64,000 bases of DNA from Epiperipatus broadwayi (GCA_028023455.1 JAQFVV010006246.1:2469501-2533500), one strand, 5' to 3'. Shown: positions 1 to 12,445, counted from the stretch's first letter. The notes: a model not told the origin generated them from the sequence alone. Program-made: numbers and translations.

Positions 1-3000
1 ATAGATAGAAGTCAGTGTGAGTGTATACATGCACACTCATATGTAAATTTTTTTTTTAATTAAATGTCAGTTTATTTTAATATTAATTGTATGTTATGAA
101 TCATGTGTCTGTGCACATATATATGTAAACCATAGTAGTAATATAAATTGGAAATTGTAATTTTGTAAATTAATGTAACAATTTAAATTTTGAATAGAAA
201 TTATGTAAATTAATGTAATAATTTGAATTTTGTATAGTAATTTTGTCCGTCACAAATATGATATTTTTTTTTATTATATATTATTCAAAATCACATCTTA
301 AATATCATTTAGTTTTTTGTTATTAATAAACATTTATTTAATTGTTAAAAATTGTTTCCATCATCTCTTGGTCACATACAGTAATAGAGCTTGTGTTCTC
401 TAAACTAGATTCATGCATGGATAAATGGGGGGGTGTACTTGGTGCTTTTGGGTCATCCAGCAATGATCAATCATCATCCTGGTTGGCACAAAATAGGATA
501 CTCTTTAAAGCCCATGCACTATTTTTTTATTTTAGTTTAGCCTTATTTGGAGTTACATTTATAGTTGGCCAGTACATTAATGGTACTTAAGTGGCCAGAG
601 CATTGATGATGATCAGCATGTTTTTGTGTCCCAGCATTATTGTTTAGACTTTTCTGATTCTTATATATTCTGATAGATGAGCACTTAGTTTGTGTCTCCG
701 AATTAATGGTTAAATAATTTCCCAAGCTGGCAAAGGCTCAAAAGTTAGCCTGGTCTACAGAAGACCCCTTGTCACAAGGTTGACTGTGGATTTATATTTT
801 TTTATTGTTCAAATCCAGTCACAAGATGGACTGTTGATTTTATTCTGATTTATTGTACTAATTTGTTTATTTCCATCAATAATGATGATGGATGGTTATT
901 TCTTGAGTATTTACTTATAATTTTATTTATAATACTGGTTGATATATATTTGATAGTTAGATTATACTTTAGTTGCTGGCTGATCTCTCAATGCTATCAG
1001 AGATTCCATAATCTCATTTTATTATTAAATATCTCATTACTTATATATACTTTGTAAATTATTAATATTTAATTTTTTTAATTTTACTGGGGTTGATGAT
1101 TTTTTTTCACCCCATGTTTATGTTTTTTCTTTCCATCACCCCATTCCATTTCCTTCCATTCGATACCCATACTGTCACAATATATATATATATATATATT
1201 GTGCCATTACAATTTAGTCAGTAGCTAAATTTGTAGTAATGTGCATGAAAGAAAATGTGGAACAAAAATTATCATCACATTTTTATATAGTAAAGGAAGC
1301 TATAGGGCACCCAAGTTTAAACCCTACAAGATCTACTTCTAAAAGCTTAAGACAGAAAGAGAGTGGGGCAACACTTATATTTTTTATTTGTTTGTGTGTT
1401 GATAAAAAAATCAAACAGAATGGTCTACACATTTAATTATTCAATATTTAATATTTTTTGTTAAAAAGTAGAGTAATAACACACACATATATATAGGAAG
1501 TGTGTGTGTAAGCTATTTAATTGTTGTTGTATATTTCAAATATTAAACTCTCTTCAAAGCTAACCTACATTTGCTAAATTCTGATATTTTATTCTTTCTC
1601 TATTTTACTTTTCTATAATTGTAAGTTGGAATTACTAAGAATTACTAAGCTAGCATTCAGATTATTTTAATATGTCAGTTTATATATGATTTGAATGAGA
1701 AAGTGTGTGTGTATCACATAAATATATCCACATTTATTAAATATTGAAAGAAAAAAAATCTGTTAAATTATTTTTTTTACTCAACAATTTTGTATTATAA
1801 GGGTTGTTTTTCTGTTGAAAAACTTAGAGACAATGTGAGAAGTCTAATTTTAAAAATGTCTCATCTTAAGATCAAAAGAAAGAAGCTCAAAATTTAGGTG
1901 TTACATATGTGAAGAAAACGGATTAAGTCTATTTTTTGTCCTTCAAAACAAAAGTTTGTCTAAAAATCAGGATAGTGAGATTTTTCATACTATCCAGCTA
2001 AAAAACGATTTGGTTGAAAATAAGTTATAAATCTAATTAAAAGAGGTGGTCAAAAATAGAAAAAAAATCGGATATAAAGGCAGTCTGGAAAATCAGTTGA
2101 GTTTTTATAAGGAGACTTTTAAAATATTGAAACTAGAAAAGACAAGGATTGTTAATTCGACCCGATATCCTTTTTTAAATCATTTTTTTTAATATAAAGT
2201 TTTTCAAGGTTAAAAATATAAGGATGTCTGGCTAGAAAAAAATATATATGTCTCATTGTGGGGCTTTTTCCAGGCTACCTTGGAACCAGCATATCATATG
2301 GGAAAGAAGAAGTCTTGTCTGAATTAAAAGAAAATAATATTCTACACCTTTCAACTGACAGAGAGAAATAAGATGTTTTATAAATAGAAAGAAAAAAGAA
2401 TTCACCTGCATTTGAAGGCGATCAAAAGAAAAATGATTAATCTACAGATAAATGTTAAATCATTGAGTTCAATTAAATCCAGTAACTGAGTTTAAACTGA
2501 AGAAAATTTATAAATGTGAAAACAACTGCTGTACTTCATCCACTAAAAGAATCATGCTTGACAGGAAGAGAAGAAAAATTAATATAATGATTTCCAAATT
2601 GTCCACTAAAGCAAATAACCTCAATAGAATCATCATCATCAAATAATTATGCACCTCAAGAAAGAGATTGTTCCAAAGAAAAATGGAAATGGTAGATGCA
2701 AAAGTATAGACACTAAACAAGATAAATTTGACTCATTGGAAGTCGCTACAAAGAATAGAACTGGTAATATAAATTTTTCTTTATATATTTTCTTTATGAT
2801 ATCAGAGACTTAGTAAAATTTTAGCAACAGAGTGGTATCTATTTTGTTTAAAGAACTTTTAAAACCACCAAGATCAATTGAAAACAAGGATTTCTTAATA
2901 ACTAGAAACATAAGCTTCATTAATGATTTTATATGTACTAAAATTATGATTGTCTATTAACCTAAAGTTATGAAATATTATTAATATGTAACATATTTTT

Positions 3001-3349
3001 TATTGCGATTTTGTTTTACATAATATTTTTGTTATTATGAGGATAAAACACACACATACATAATACAATAATACTTGTTGCATATATGTAATTGTGTGTG
3101 AATATAAAATAATAGTTAGAGATATTAGATTTTTGTTTTAAGTTAAAGTATAGCATTTCAGAGGGTAGAAGGGAGGGGGAGAAAATAATTTAAAACTTGT
3201 TCTGTAAATTTTGCTCTTTCACTTCTAACATTTTTTTTTATCATTCTGCTTTACATGTTAGATTATAAAGTATGTGTGCAAAAGAGTATTTTTTTATTGT
3301 GAAATATTTTTCTTGTGGATGAAAAATTTTAACAAATTGGTTAATCAAT
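1..3349. other. AT-rich non-coding flank, no gene seen
   Basis: No exon, RNA gene or complete mobile element could be supported here. Short ORFs, including an 82-codon one at 342-590, show no domain, no cysteine pattern and no splice context, and are expected by chance. There is a short TA run near 1182-1200. The stretch at about 1800-2350 looks like worn coding-type DNA but could not be assigned to a family. Confidence 0.6.
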
Positions 3350-3353
3350 TTAA

Positions 3354-4108
3354 CCCTTTTCCCGCCTCTTATGAGACCTCTCGTTGACAGTTGACGTCAC
3401 TCTAATTCCGTTATTTTTAATGCTAGGATATTCGTTTGACAGTTATTGATTAGGTTTTTAAAAGTTCTGTAAGATGGTGCCCTCTTCCGAATTATTTTAC
3501 AAGTAAAAAATCAAAAAAAATGCATTTAAAGCTAAACAAAGAAAGAAGCTTGTCACTGATTGGATGACAGCCAGCTCTCAGCCGACAAAGACATTCTGAT
3601 TGGCTGGAAAGAACAAAGAAACCGCCTGATCAAAGAAAATAAAGAAAAATGCTGAGATTTTCATTTTGAATGTGATTTAAGTATTAAAAAAGTATAATTT
3701 GAGAAATTAAAATAATTTTTAATAAAATATACTAAAAAAACAAAATTATTTTCGAAAAATATTGAAGATTTTAGTAAAAATATTTAAGATTTAGCAAAAA
3801 GAAATCTTTACTTTTCCATAACGTAAAATTGAAAAAAAGCATTTACATCAGCACTTCTTTGTTTATAACTTCGCTTTTAAATTTGCCGAAATTGAATATT
3901 ATATAATAAATAAATAGCAATTTATTTTTGAAAGAACTTTTGTTCACTTTCATAACCTGGAAAATTAGTAATATACTTTTTGTAAACGTATCTGAGTTGA
4001 ATTTAATATTATAGGCAAATATGTTTTAACAATAGGCTTTGTCTTCAGTTTGTGAGTTGGCCAATTAAAAGCTTTGATCAACCAATAATATAATTAGCAG
4101 TTAAAAGG
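3354..4108. mobile_element. piggyBac-like non-autonomous element (MITE)
   Basis: The interval is flanked on both sides by TTAA (3350-3353 and 4109-4112), the target site used by piggyBac transposases. The left end starts CCCTTTT and the right end, reversed, starts CCTTTTAAC, fitting the short CCY-starting termini of that superfamily. It contains no transposase ORF, so it would depend on a helper. The interior is less AT-rich than its surroundings and holds a TGACGTCA palindrome near 3396 and two ATTGG (inverted CCAAT) boxes near 3560 and 3600, which may be chance. Superfamily assignment rests on termini only. Confidence 0.5.
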
Positions 4109-4112
4109 TTAA

Positions 4113-4740
4113 TACAATATACATTTGATGGGAAAGGGGGAAGAACTTGAAATTAATCTGAAGATTGCAAGATAATCAATTATTATTGTTATTATTATTC
4201 ATATAAATTTTCAAGTTTATCTATAAATTTTCATGTAGATATTAGTAATGCATTAATAAATGTTAATTTGTTTTATTAAACGAGGCATATATATTTCATT
4301 GAGAATTTTTTTTTTATTGGTTGTGATCATTCATCATCAATGTTTGAATATTAGTTGTTTAAGATATGATTAAATATGCTAAGATTAACAATAGTTGTGA
4401 ATTTCTTTAAGAATTAGGTTTTATGTTTAGGCTTAGTCCTAAAGCTGTGGTTGAAACCATTATCGTTATCATTATCATCATCATCACCATCACATTTTAA
4501 TTAATGGGATAGATAAATGTTTAAAGGCCATAAATAAATAAGTGATTTCATGATATTTAGTTGACATTCATGAATAAATATTATAGCCACCATTCCATCA
4601 TCTATATCATGCAGGGATGAGTGAATTGCCATCCTAAGTTAATAATATAATCTGAGCTAGTAAAACTTGTAAAAAAAAATATTGAAATGCTTTTATTATG
4701 TTAAGATCTAAGAAATGATTTCTGTCTAATGAATTCTATA
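4113..4740. other. Non-coding spacer
   Basis: Nothing gene-like is visible. There is a short ATC/TCA-rich run around 4460-4490. Confidence 0.6.
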
Positions 4741-4742
4741 TA

Positions 4743-5605
4743 CACCTGGGTCTCTTTTTACACAGACTCATTTAACATGATTTTGAAGTTGCGCGATTCG
4801 TGTTTCACTGGAAGTCGATTTCCGATAATGCGCTATTACTTTAAATAATAAATTTCACGCACTTGTATTATATTGAAAGTAATAGCATATTATTGGAATT
4901 CGACTTTCATCTTAGTAATTTCAATATATTCAGTGCTTTATAATAGTAAGATTTTATGCAATAATGAAATTAAAATCATGATTTTCACATTTTATGTATA
5001 CACACATTAAATTTTACAAGATTATAATGTAAATTTGTTCAAACATTGTGCGTGTTAATTTTGCATTTTAAATCATTCTGTTTTTGCTTTTTAAAAAAGA
5101 ATGTAATCAATTATTATTTTCTTATTAATGACACTAATCATTAACATGCTCTTAAATTCCAACGAGAGCTAAATGGTTGTATCTGGATATCGCGAGCTTC
5201 GTAAACAATTAATAAAATCATCGTCTCAAAGATTAATTACATTCTCATCAGAAAATCATAGTAATTAAAACGTGTATAAAAAAATGTAAATTACTGTACT
5301 TTAAATTATGCATAAAAATATATTATTTTGAATAAAATTAAATATTATAGTTAAAAAAAGTTTGTCTTGTATAAATTTTTTTCAAATTTGAAATTTTTTA
5401 TTAATCATATTTTATTTCCTTATTTTTTTTTTTTTTGCGCGAATTTTAAAGTAATTTTACGTTGGTGCTTTGCTGTTATGCGAATTTTGAAAAATCACAG
5501 ACCACATCCCCCCTTTTTCAATGTAAGTTACATCTATTTTTGCGCGATTTCGTTTGCACGTGTTTTCTGAGGAACCTAACTATCACATAAAATGAGACCC
5601 AGGTG
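4743..5605. mobile_element. Tc1/mariner-like TIR element, copy A
   Basis: The element begins CACCTGGGTCTC and ends with the reverse complement GAGACCCAGGTG. TA dinucleotides at 4741-4742 and 5606-5607 are a likely TA target duplication. Similarity between ends continues inward (TGCGCGA-type blocks on both sides). It has no transposase reading frame, so it is a non-autonomous derivative. Related copies with the same termini are at 28169-29098 and, interrupted, at 40997-51726, which confirms the boundaries. Confidence 0.75.
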
Positions 5606-5709
5606 TACTCCACTTTAGCTTAAGGATGTTTTATGCTTACCTAAATATTAGTGCATACAGTAATATGGCTCTAAAAAGCAAAATCCTCCATTTTTATTAG
5701 AAATAAAGT

Positions 5710-5801
5710 ACCAAAAAGGGATTCAAACCCGATACATGTGAAAAGGTTATAAGATATAACTGTTTCTAGGTTCAAATAATCTAGCGGTGCCCTGCTAGAC
5801 C
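5710..5801 (-). repeat. tRNA-derived SINE-like fragment
   Basis: On the minus strand a good RNA polymerase III B-box-like segment (GGGTTTGAATCCC) lies near 5718-5732. Upstream sequence has a weak tRNA-like arrangement (TAGCAGGGCACCGCTAG). The cloverleaf is not convincing, so this is more likely a decayed SINE than a functional tRNA. Confidence 0.35.
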
Positions 5802-6344
5802 ATATTCACTTGGTATTTGTTTAAATATGCACTTGACATCAAAACAAGAAATGAAAGTGGATAAAATCTACTGCCTGTATACCTGAGAAGATATTTTATT
5901 GAGTTACCAGTATACTCTCCCACTTGATGTTATTTCCTGAGTTATAATAATTTGCTCTTAATAATTTGTTTATAGTTTCTACTTGTTTATTGATGATACA
6001 ATGCCTGCTTAACCAAGATTTGAAATAGGCCAGACACCTTAAAGGACTAGTCTCCAGGCATTATGTTTTCTCATTATTGATATTGTGATATCATGAGAAA
6101 TCTAATTATAGAAATATGTTTCATTTAATCCAATGACCCTTAATATGATTGGTAACTCAGTCTGATCTTTTGTTTAATAGCTTATGCTCAGCAAGTTGCA
6201 TGTTACAATTATTTTCTTTTTGATATAAAATTTAAGTTACCATTTTTCGTTTATTAAGTAATAATATTTGGATTTTTGACAATCCAATGATATTTTAATA
6301 TATTTGTTCTATAGACTACTCAGGTATGGTAAATATCTTTTGAT
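5802..6344. other. Non-coding spacer
   Basis: No ORF, splice pattern or repeat boundary could be supported. Confidence 0.6.
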
Positions 6345-6348
6345 CTAG

Positions 6349-6392
<44 letters not shown>

Positions 6393-6410
6393 TAAATAAA
6401 CTAGATAGTG

Positions 6411-6444
<34 letters not shown>

Positions 6445-6445
6445 C
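6345..6445. repeat. Two adjacent AT palindromes (TA microsatellite)
   Basis: The first palindrome (6345-6404) is bounded by CTAG on both sides with TTTATTTA/TAAATAAA arms around a TA run. The second (6410-6445) runs from GATTA through TA repeats to TAATC. Both can form hairpins or cruciforms, and they abut the 3' end of the Penelope-like fragment. Confidence 0.8.
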
Positions 6446-6503
6446 AAAACTACCCCAAATCCAAAATTAAACCAGACCAGCATAATATTAAAACACAACT
6501 TAA

Positions 6504-6533
6504 GGTTTCACTGCTACAAGCAGACTTCTCAAG
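6504..6533 (-). other. Hammerhead-like motif, degenerate, in the Penelope 3' tail
   Basis: The minus strand reads CTTGAGAAG, then a CTGC/GCAG hairpin, then TGAAACC. This is the stem II plus GAAA layout of a hammerhead, but the CUGANGA box reads CUUGAGA. The same sequence occurs at 56928-56958 (-) and 57349-57379 (+). Penelope-like elements are known to carry hammerheads. This one looks inactive or a variant. Confidence 0.45.
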
Positions 6534-6570
6534 TGTAAAGAACTACAAAAACTACACAAAATATATAATA

Positions 6571-7143
6571 TTAAAAACTACCCACAAATCCATTCACTTC
6601 CCATCCACCCTTAATATTAAAAGAACTCTTAAATAAGTTAATTGCTTCAGAATAATAAATTTTCAATAATAAAGACTCTTTAATTCTTCTTTTGATTTCA
6701 TTTCTCTCAAAGAAGACAACCTTAGCTTCATCAAAATCAATAGTGTGGCCTGTATCTTTTTCATGGACATACAAAGCAGAACTAAGATATCTATTTTTAA
6801 CTCTACTTTTATGAACCTTTATTTTTTCATTTAAACTCAAACTACTCTGACCTATGTAAACCTTCTTACAAAATAAACAAGAAATGAATTATACTATACC
6901 AGGAATAGTCTTTCTATCAAAAACTTCTTTTGTATTATTTAATAAATTATTCAATGTAACACCCCTTTTCCAAGCAATTTTCTTATTTCCAAACAATTTA
7001 CTATTTCTACACACAATTTTATAAGAAGACAATTTAAATGGCAAAGAAATAAAATCATATTTTTCTGTAACCTTTACATCCTTACAAATATTACTATGAA
7101 ATAAAATACTTTTAACAAATTTGTCAGAGTATCCAACACTCAA
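6571..7143 (-). pseudogene. Penelope-like polyprotein C-terminus with GIY-YIG endonuclease
   Basis: Penelope-like proteins join a reverse transcriptase to a C-terminal GIY-YIG endonuclease that nicks target DNA for priming. Here the two open parts (7143-6889 and 6840-6571) are in one frame, separated by a single TAA stop near 6887 and a short open link. The first part has the LPFKLSS and LNNLLNNTKEVFDR segments typical of the connector. The link and second part give CLFCKKVYIGQSS, the YIG half of the motif after paired cysteines, then HEKDTGHTIDFDEAKVVFFE and KRRIKESLLLKI, the usual GIY-YIG helix and glutamate region. The RT catalytic domain is missing. No ATG starts either part. Clearly a relic; the family call is firm. 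Confidence 0.85.
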
Positions 7144-7559
7144 GTAATCTTTATAAAATTGATAAATATATATATATGATGGATGTTTGCTTTGTTAGAT
7201 ATCAAGTTATACAAATGTCACAATGAACTAATTTGTTTTATTTAATGAAAAATAAAAACCCAATTAAACAAATCATTTAAATATATTGAACTGGATACTT
7301 TCTGTTTTAATAGGTCCCATCGCAACTTTTAAAGTTACATTATTATTTGTTTATTCTTTTTGTAATAAAAGTTTAAATTTCACCACACACTTATTTTCTT
7401 TCAAGAATAGTTATTCTTTTTTTTTATCAAATTTGTAATTTATAAATAAAATATTTTAAAAATCAATTTTGTAAAACTCTTAACATATTTGTTTTATCTT
7501 TAGGAAAGTTTTTTTGGAATTAAAAGTTGTTTACATTTTTTTTTTGTAATTATAATCTA

Positions 7560-9250
7560 TTTTAAGAGTGGAGATTTAATTTTGTATTAATTAGTTTAAG
7601 TACCCTGGTGAGATATTTAATTAGATTGAGTGTGGTATTAAATTAGATGTGGGCATATACTGTTTAAGTAATTAAAGGATGAAAAACAAAGTTTACATCG
7701 GAGATGAGAGAATTATATAAATAGCCCTGAATTTAGGACAAGTGGATTGGCATTCATTCATTAGTCAGAAAGTATTATTTTGACTGATTCATATTCATTC
7801 TTTAGAAATTATTATTCTGACTGAGTCTTCAAATTGTGGTTATTTTGCATTAGATATTACTTCATGTATGAATTCATATTTGCTCCTGATATAAAATCTC
7901 AGGTTCACATACATGCTAATGAGACTCTTGACTTAATTTATATAGGAGTACTTATGCTTATTTTAGAAATGTCCAAATTTTACACCATTGATTATAAAAA
8001 CTCCAGAATGTGCTGCTAAGCCTACTAAAGATAGATCCTGACTTTCTTGTTGTTCCTTTGAAGATGCCATGATTGCTGAAACTAGAACTGTTTCAAAATA
8101 TGTCTCCACACTCACGCCACCATTAGCAGAGAAAAACCATTGTGAACTTTATTATTATTTCTATACATAAATGTGAGAACTTACCAAACATATGGACACT
8201 AAGGTAAATTTCCTTTTTAGATTCTTGCCAGGGCTAAACCTAGTCTAAATCTTCACTCAATCTTTATAGTAAGTCAGAAAGTGTATTCTTTTGTCATTGT
8301 TTTATGTATTATTTTATTATATTCATTAAAGCCTTAGTGGCAAAATTTTCAATTTGAAAATTTTACTTATCCTAAAGTGCATGACAAGTAGATTTTATAT
8401 GTTTAATGTATTCTTTGATATTACTAACCCATAGTAAAATGCTTTGGCAGATCTTCATAATTTTTTAACTCACCTGTCTCCCTCTTGTATTACCTGAAAT
8501 TAATTTTAAATAAATTTAGTTTACATTTCCTGCAGACTGCAAACCTTTTGGCCGGTGGTTTATCGTGTACAGGGTTCTAGTTTTCTGAAATTAGAGGTTT
8601 GGTTTTTTCATCTAAGATGACATTTGATTGTAATATTTTATTTTATTTTCTTATCTTTTATGTGAAATTAACCATGAATTGTTTTAAAAATGGTATATCA
8701 CGAGCTGTCCTGCTGGCAAATAATGTTCTGGTCTCAATGCATTATTCTGGGCCAAGGAATGCTCTCTGGCACCGTTTCATTGATTTCCTATAATACCCTA
8801 TTATTTCTCTGCCTCTGAATTAGGAATCTAGAATTGGTGTTTATAAATTTCCAGCAGGAGGATATTAATTCCCTTTTTAAATTCATAGGTGAGAAAATGA
8901 ATTTATTGGTCAGAGTGTTTAATGTTTTAATATTTGCAGTACTCATATACACACTTAGATGAATACACTAATAAATCTAGGTCATCTTTCATATTTTGTT
9001 TGCTAGATTTATTTTGTTTTTTGCTTGAATTTAATAAAAATTTTAAATAATTTAAAGTTAGTTTCGCTGACATTTGTCTTAGTGTTTTTTTTCTCAATTG
9101 TCTGAACAATATTATCAAGCTCTTGCTCTCCCTGAGTATGGTCAGTGCAAATCATCATCATCATCATTAACTTGTTCATGGTAAACAAATTTTTCCTGTG
9201 ATGTGATTGACTGTGATTTCTTCTAAAATAGTGACCTGGTGGTCAAAAGA
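7560..9250 (+). repeat. Long non-coding interspersed repeat, copy 1 (LTR-like)
   Basis: Extensive stretches match 29399-31730 in the same orientation and order. Shared landmarks are AGTGGAGATTTAATTTTGT, a TATA-box context (TATATAAATA at 7714), GTTTACAT..GGAGAT, the block around AACCATGAATT, CATTATTCTGGG, and TCTCAATTGTCTGAACAAT near the end. No protein-coding capacity is seen. The TATA box followed by a long untranslated stretch resembles an LTR, but terminal TG..CA and target duplications were not found, so the class is open. Confidence 0.65.
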
Positions 9251-11042
9251 AGGAAATAATTATCTGTTACAATACATAAACAATAAATTAATTATCAATG
9301 TGTTGTACATCATGAATTAAGACATAGACTTAGTAAACATAGTGATGACCCAATATCAAGCCAATCACCAGGCAACCAAGTATGGGAAATAAAATTAGAA
9401 TTCTGTTAATTAATTTTAATTTTTAACTACAACCAATATAATATGTGTAGCAAGGGGCAGCCATTGCAATGTCAAATGAAATTGAAAAGCTAGTATACCA
9501 AACACTGGAAACTAAGCATAGTATAAAAGCAAACCCAGTTCATTTCCATCATCTTTTGCTATTTTTCAAATAATGAATTAACTGTATAAAGCTAACATCC
9601 TAAGACCAAATGTTCAAATGCAAAAGGGGATGGCTGACTTGTTCGAATATTCTGAATTATGCATATAATTTTTTAGTACAAAGTTATAAGAAATTACAAC
9701 TGTTGTCTAAATTGAGAAAAGTTCAGTAAGTTCATGCAGTTTAATAAAACAACTGATCTGATTTTAAATTGATATTTGAAAAACTATGCTATTATTCGAA
9801 CATGGAAAAAGAAGAAATAACATCACCAACATTTAAATAAAATGATGAATAACTTTTTATTTTATAAGCCATTAAATGCCAAATAGCAAATAAGAAAAGT
9901 TAAATCTGTTATAAACTGATATGCAATGTACTCTATCTAAATTAACAATGTCATAGGACTGAGTGCTACTGTTCTGACCCTGGAAGTTCAATGACAATCT
10001 GTTTACCTGTGTAATGCCTAAAGGAAGATCAAATGTTCTACACTAGATGTCTATATGGATCGAGAAGGAGAGAAACTTTAGAAAATGGATGTAATATTAT
10101 TTTAAGTGCATTGCCAAGGAATTTCAGTGAGTGGTGAATAATTTAGCAAAGGAGAGTGATTCGAAGAGAGATACATTGTATCCATAAAAGACATAATTGC
10201 CAAACATGGACGTTAGCCATGGTGACCTAATGAAAGTTTTGAGTTAGATATTTTTTGTTAAAGTTTAGAACAACTTTCCCTCCAAAGTGATTTGATATTG
10301 ATCATTATTCCATATTAAGTATATTCACTTATTACCGGACAGAGTTCATGTTATTTTTTCATTATTAACTAACAATCATTTATATTTATCTTTTTGGTAT
10401 GAATGGTTAATCTTCTGGTGTGGATGTCCTTTCCTATTAACCTTGGGGAACTATACATAGATAGGGGCCCCCCAAAAAGATGGAACATCACTAATTTGAA
10501 TTTGACAATGAGGCTACTATGAATATATTTGTATAATATCATAAATTAGCTTGTTAGCTTCATGGTCTATTTAATAATAAAGTTTTTTTAAGTTTTATTT
10601 ACTTTGTAAATAATTAGTGCCATGTTATGTATTTCTACCATGGGTAAGAGTTTGGAATAGTGAACTCATTTAATTGTTAATATGGTAGAAATACATTCTT
10701 GACACACAATTATATCATTTTATCATGTTAAAAAGGTTTAAATTTTCTTTGTTTTGTTATTTAATAAATGTTTTTAATTTGATTTACATTAAAATAGTCT
10801 CTAGTTTATCAAAATCATTTATGTATTCATTTACCAACCGATAACTGAGTATATACATACACACACAACTCAGTCTTATAATGCAATAATATGTTTGGAT
10901 GGATCTCTAAATCAATAGGAACTTATGTAAAGATGTGACAGTTGCTATCTACTGTAAGTTTATGTCTGAAGAGAGCTGAAGGCTAATTTCACCCTGAATT
11001 CAAATACTGAGGCATAATGAAGTCTGAATTAGGGGTAAAGTA
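9251..11042. other. Non-coding spacer with a small inverted repeat
   Basis: No gene seen. A perfect 15-bp inverted repeat (ATGTATTTCTACCAT at 10627-10641 and its complement at 10682-10696) could form a stem with a 40-base loop; it may mark a tiny foldback element. Confidence 0.5.
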
Positions 11043-11092
11043 TAGATGAACTAGTCCAAATTGTATATAGATGAACTAGCCCAAATTGTATC
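11043..11092. repeat. 25-bp tandem duplication
   Basis: Two adjacent 25-bp units (TAGATGAACTAGTCCAAATT and five further bases) differ at two positions. Confidence 0.85.
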
Positions 11093-11226
11093 TAAATCTA
11101 ATATGTAAACACAGAGCTAGCCCATTGGAGGTAGATACAATCGTAGGTTATGTACTTCATTCTGACATTCACAGGGTCCTAACCAAAATAGTAAGATGTG
11201 TTCCCCTTCTCTTGTGATAAGCCCCA

Positions 11227-11340
11227 GCCCATTACATCTGGCACAGCCAATAATAAGGGCATTGAATTATAAAAACGTGGCTCATTACATATGGCACAGC
11301 CAATCATGGGGCATTGGATCATAAAATTTGGCACATTACA
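11227..11340. repeat. About 52-bp minisatellite, 2.2 copies
   Basis: Units at 11227-11279 and 11280-11330 share CATTACAT.TGGCACAGCCAAT and GGGCATTG.AT.ATAAAA blocks; a third partial unit starts at 11331. Each unit contains CCAAT. Confidence 0.8.
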
Positions 11341-11626
11341 ATATATTTATCAATTATAATTGTCCAGTCAATTCAAAGTATAATATAAGTTTACATTTCA
11401 TTCACTATGACAATACTAAAAACTTAAAAGTAATAGAGATAAAAATTCTGTATATATTAAATACTTTTATTGACAATGCACTAAAAAGAAATAAAATAAT
11501 TGTTTCTTCAAACAATTGGTGTTTTTAAATTGAAATTGAAATAAAAGCTTGGGGAGGGGAACCAGAAATTAAGTTTATCTCTATTTTTTATAACAAGGGA
11601 TTGACTTAATTAATTTTTGGAACCTT

Positions 11627-11639
11627 CCCCCCCCCCCCC
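11627..11639. repeat. Poly(C) run of 13
   Basis: An uninterrupted run of 13 C in an AT-rich context; such homopolymers are prone to sequencing-length error. Confidence 0.9.
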
Positions 11640-11788
11640 ATATTTTTATTTCAAATCAAATCTAAAAACTCCAGTTATTGTGGATGAAGCAATTAGTTTA
11701 TTTCTTTTTAGTGCACAATCAATAAAAGCATTTAATATAGATTTTTTTATGTGTATTATTTTTTGAATGCTTTTATTGATTTTGGAAA

Positions 11789-12445
11789 TCAGTTTGTCTT
11801 TTTATTTTCATTCTTTAGTCCTACTTTCTTACTTTCATCTGATAACTTGCAACATTTCATGAAGTCAGGGGCATTTCTTTCAAAAATAACCCTATCATTT
11901 GCAAAATCTAGATGATTTAAATAACCTTTCTATTTTAATTCACATAATACTTTTCATAAAAACTGCTGTAAAAAGTTTTGAGTATACATAATCACCATGC
12001 CATACATCTTTATTCTGTTAATATTCTTAATATCATTATGCAATCTAATCACTGCTGTTGTATTTTGTCAATATTCTTCAAAATATGACAGTATTCTAAG
12101 ATTATATGATCCAATTCTTTAATCATTGAAGAAATCTTTATAGAATCAAATGCTCTTTTATAATCTATACAAATCTAAAACATAATGACAATTCTTAACC
12201 ATTAGTCAATTTTTATAGAATCAAATGTTGTTTCAAAATCTGCAAATCCAAAACATGACAATTCATAATTATTAGTCACTTCTATAACTTCTTTCAATAG
12301 TTATATATGATAAACTGCGCTCAAATCACTTTTAAATCCTGATTGATCTTTTGATTGGTTGAAAGTTTGTTGCAAATGAGTTGTAATTATCTTAGTAAAA
12401 GTTCTGTATAGAACTGATAAAAGACTAATAGTTTAGTAATGTCTA
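11789..12445 (-). pseudogene. RTE-like reverse transcriptase relic
   Basis: Reading down the minus strand in shifting frames shows successive conserved RT blocks: ISLLSVLYRTFTKIITT (the fingers block that normally follows RP), DQSGFKSDLSAVYHI, LSCFGFADFETTFDSI (a form of the DYxKAFDS motif A), TAVIRLHNDIKN, then LNHLDFANDRVIF (a form of the FADD motif C with one catalytic Asp changed to Asn), and SKKVGLKNENKKT just before a stop. Motif A appears twice because about 72 bp (12129-12260) is tandemly duplicated. Several in-frame stops are present. The loss of catalytic Asp and the stops make activity impossible. The match is to the RTE clade by order and wording of blocks. Confidence 0.8.

Larger units (their letters stand above)
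6446..7166 (-). mobile_element. 5'-truncated Penelope-like retroelement
   Basis: Minus-strand fragment with the end of the reverse transcriptase/connector region, a GIY-YIG endonuclease and a 3' untranslated tail. The tail (about 6446-6570) matches the outer ends of the inverted pair at 56851-57446, which defines the family's 3' end. The 5' truncation falls at a TA-rich run near 7160-7175. It has several disablements and no functional RT, so it is a dead copy. Confidence 0.85.

Noticed and set aside
342-590. 82-codon ORF with a hydrophobic part
   Set aside because: No domain, no splice context, and AT-rich DNA gives such frames by chance.
2497-2530. CTGAAGA followed by a hairpin and GAAAAC, a possible hammerhead
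   Set aside because: No stem I and no cleavage site; the hairpin is an AT palindrome expected by chance.
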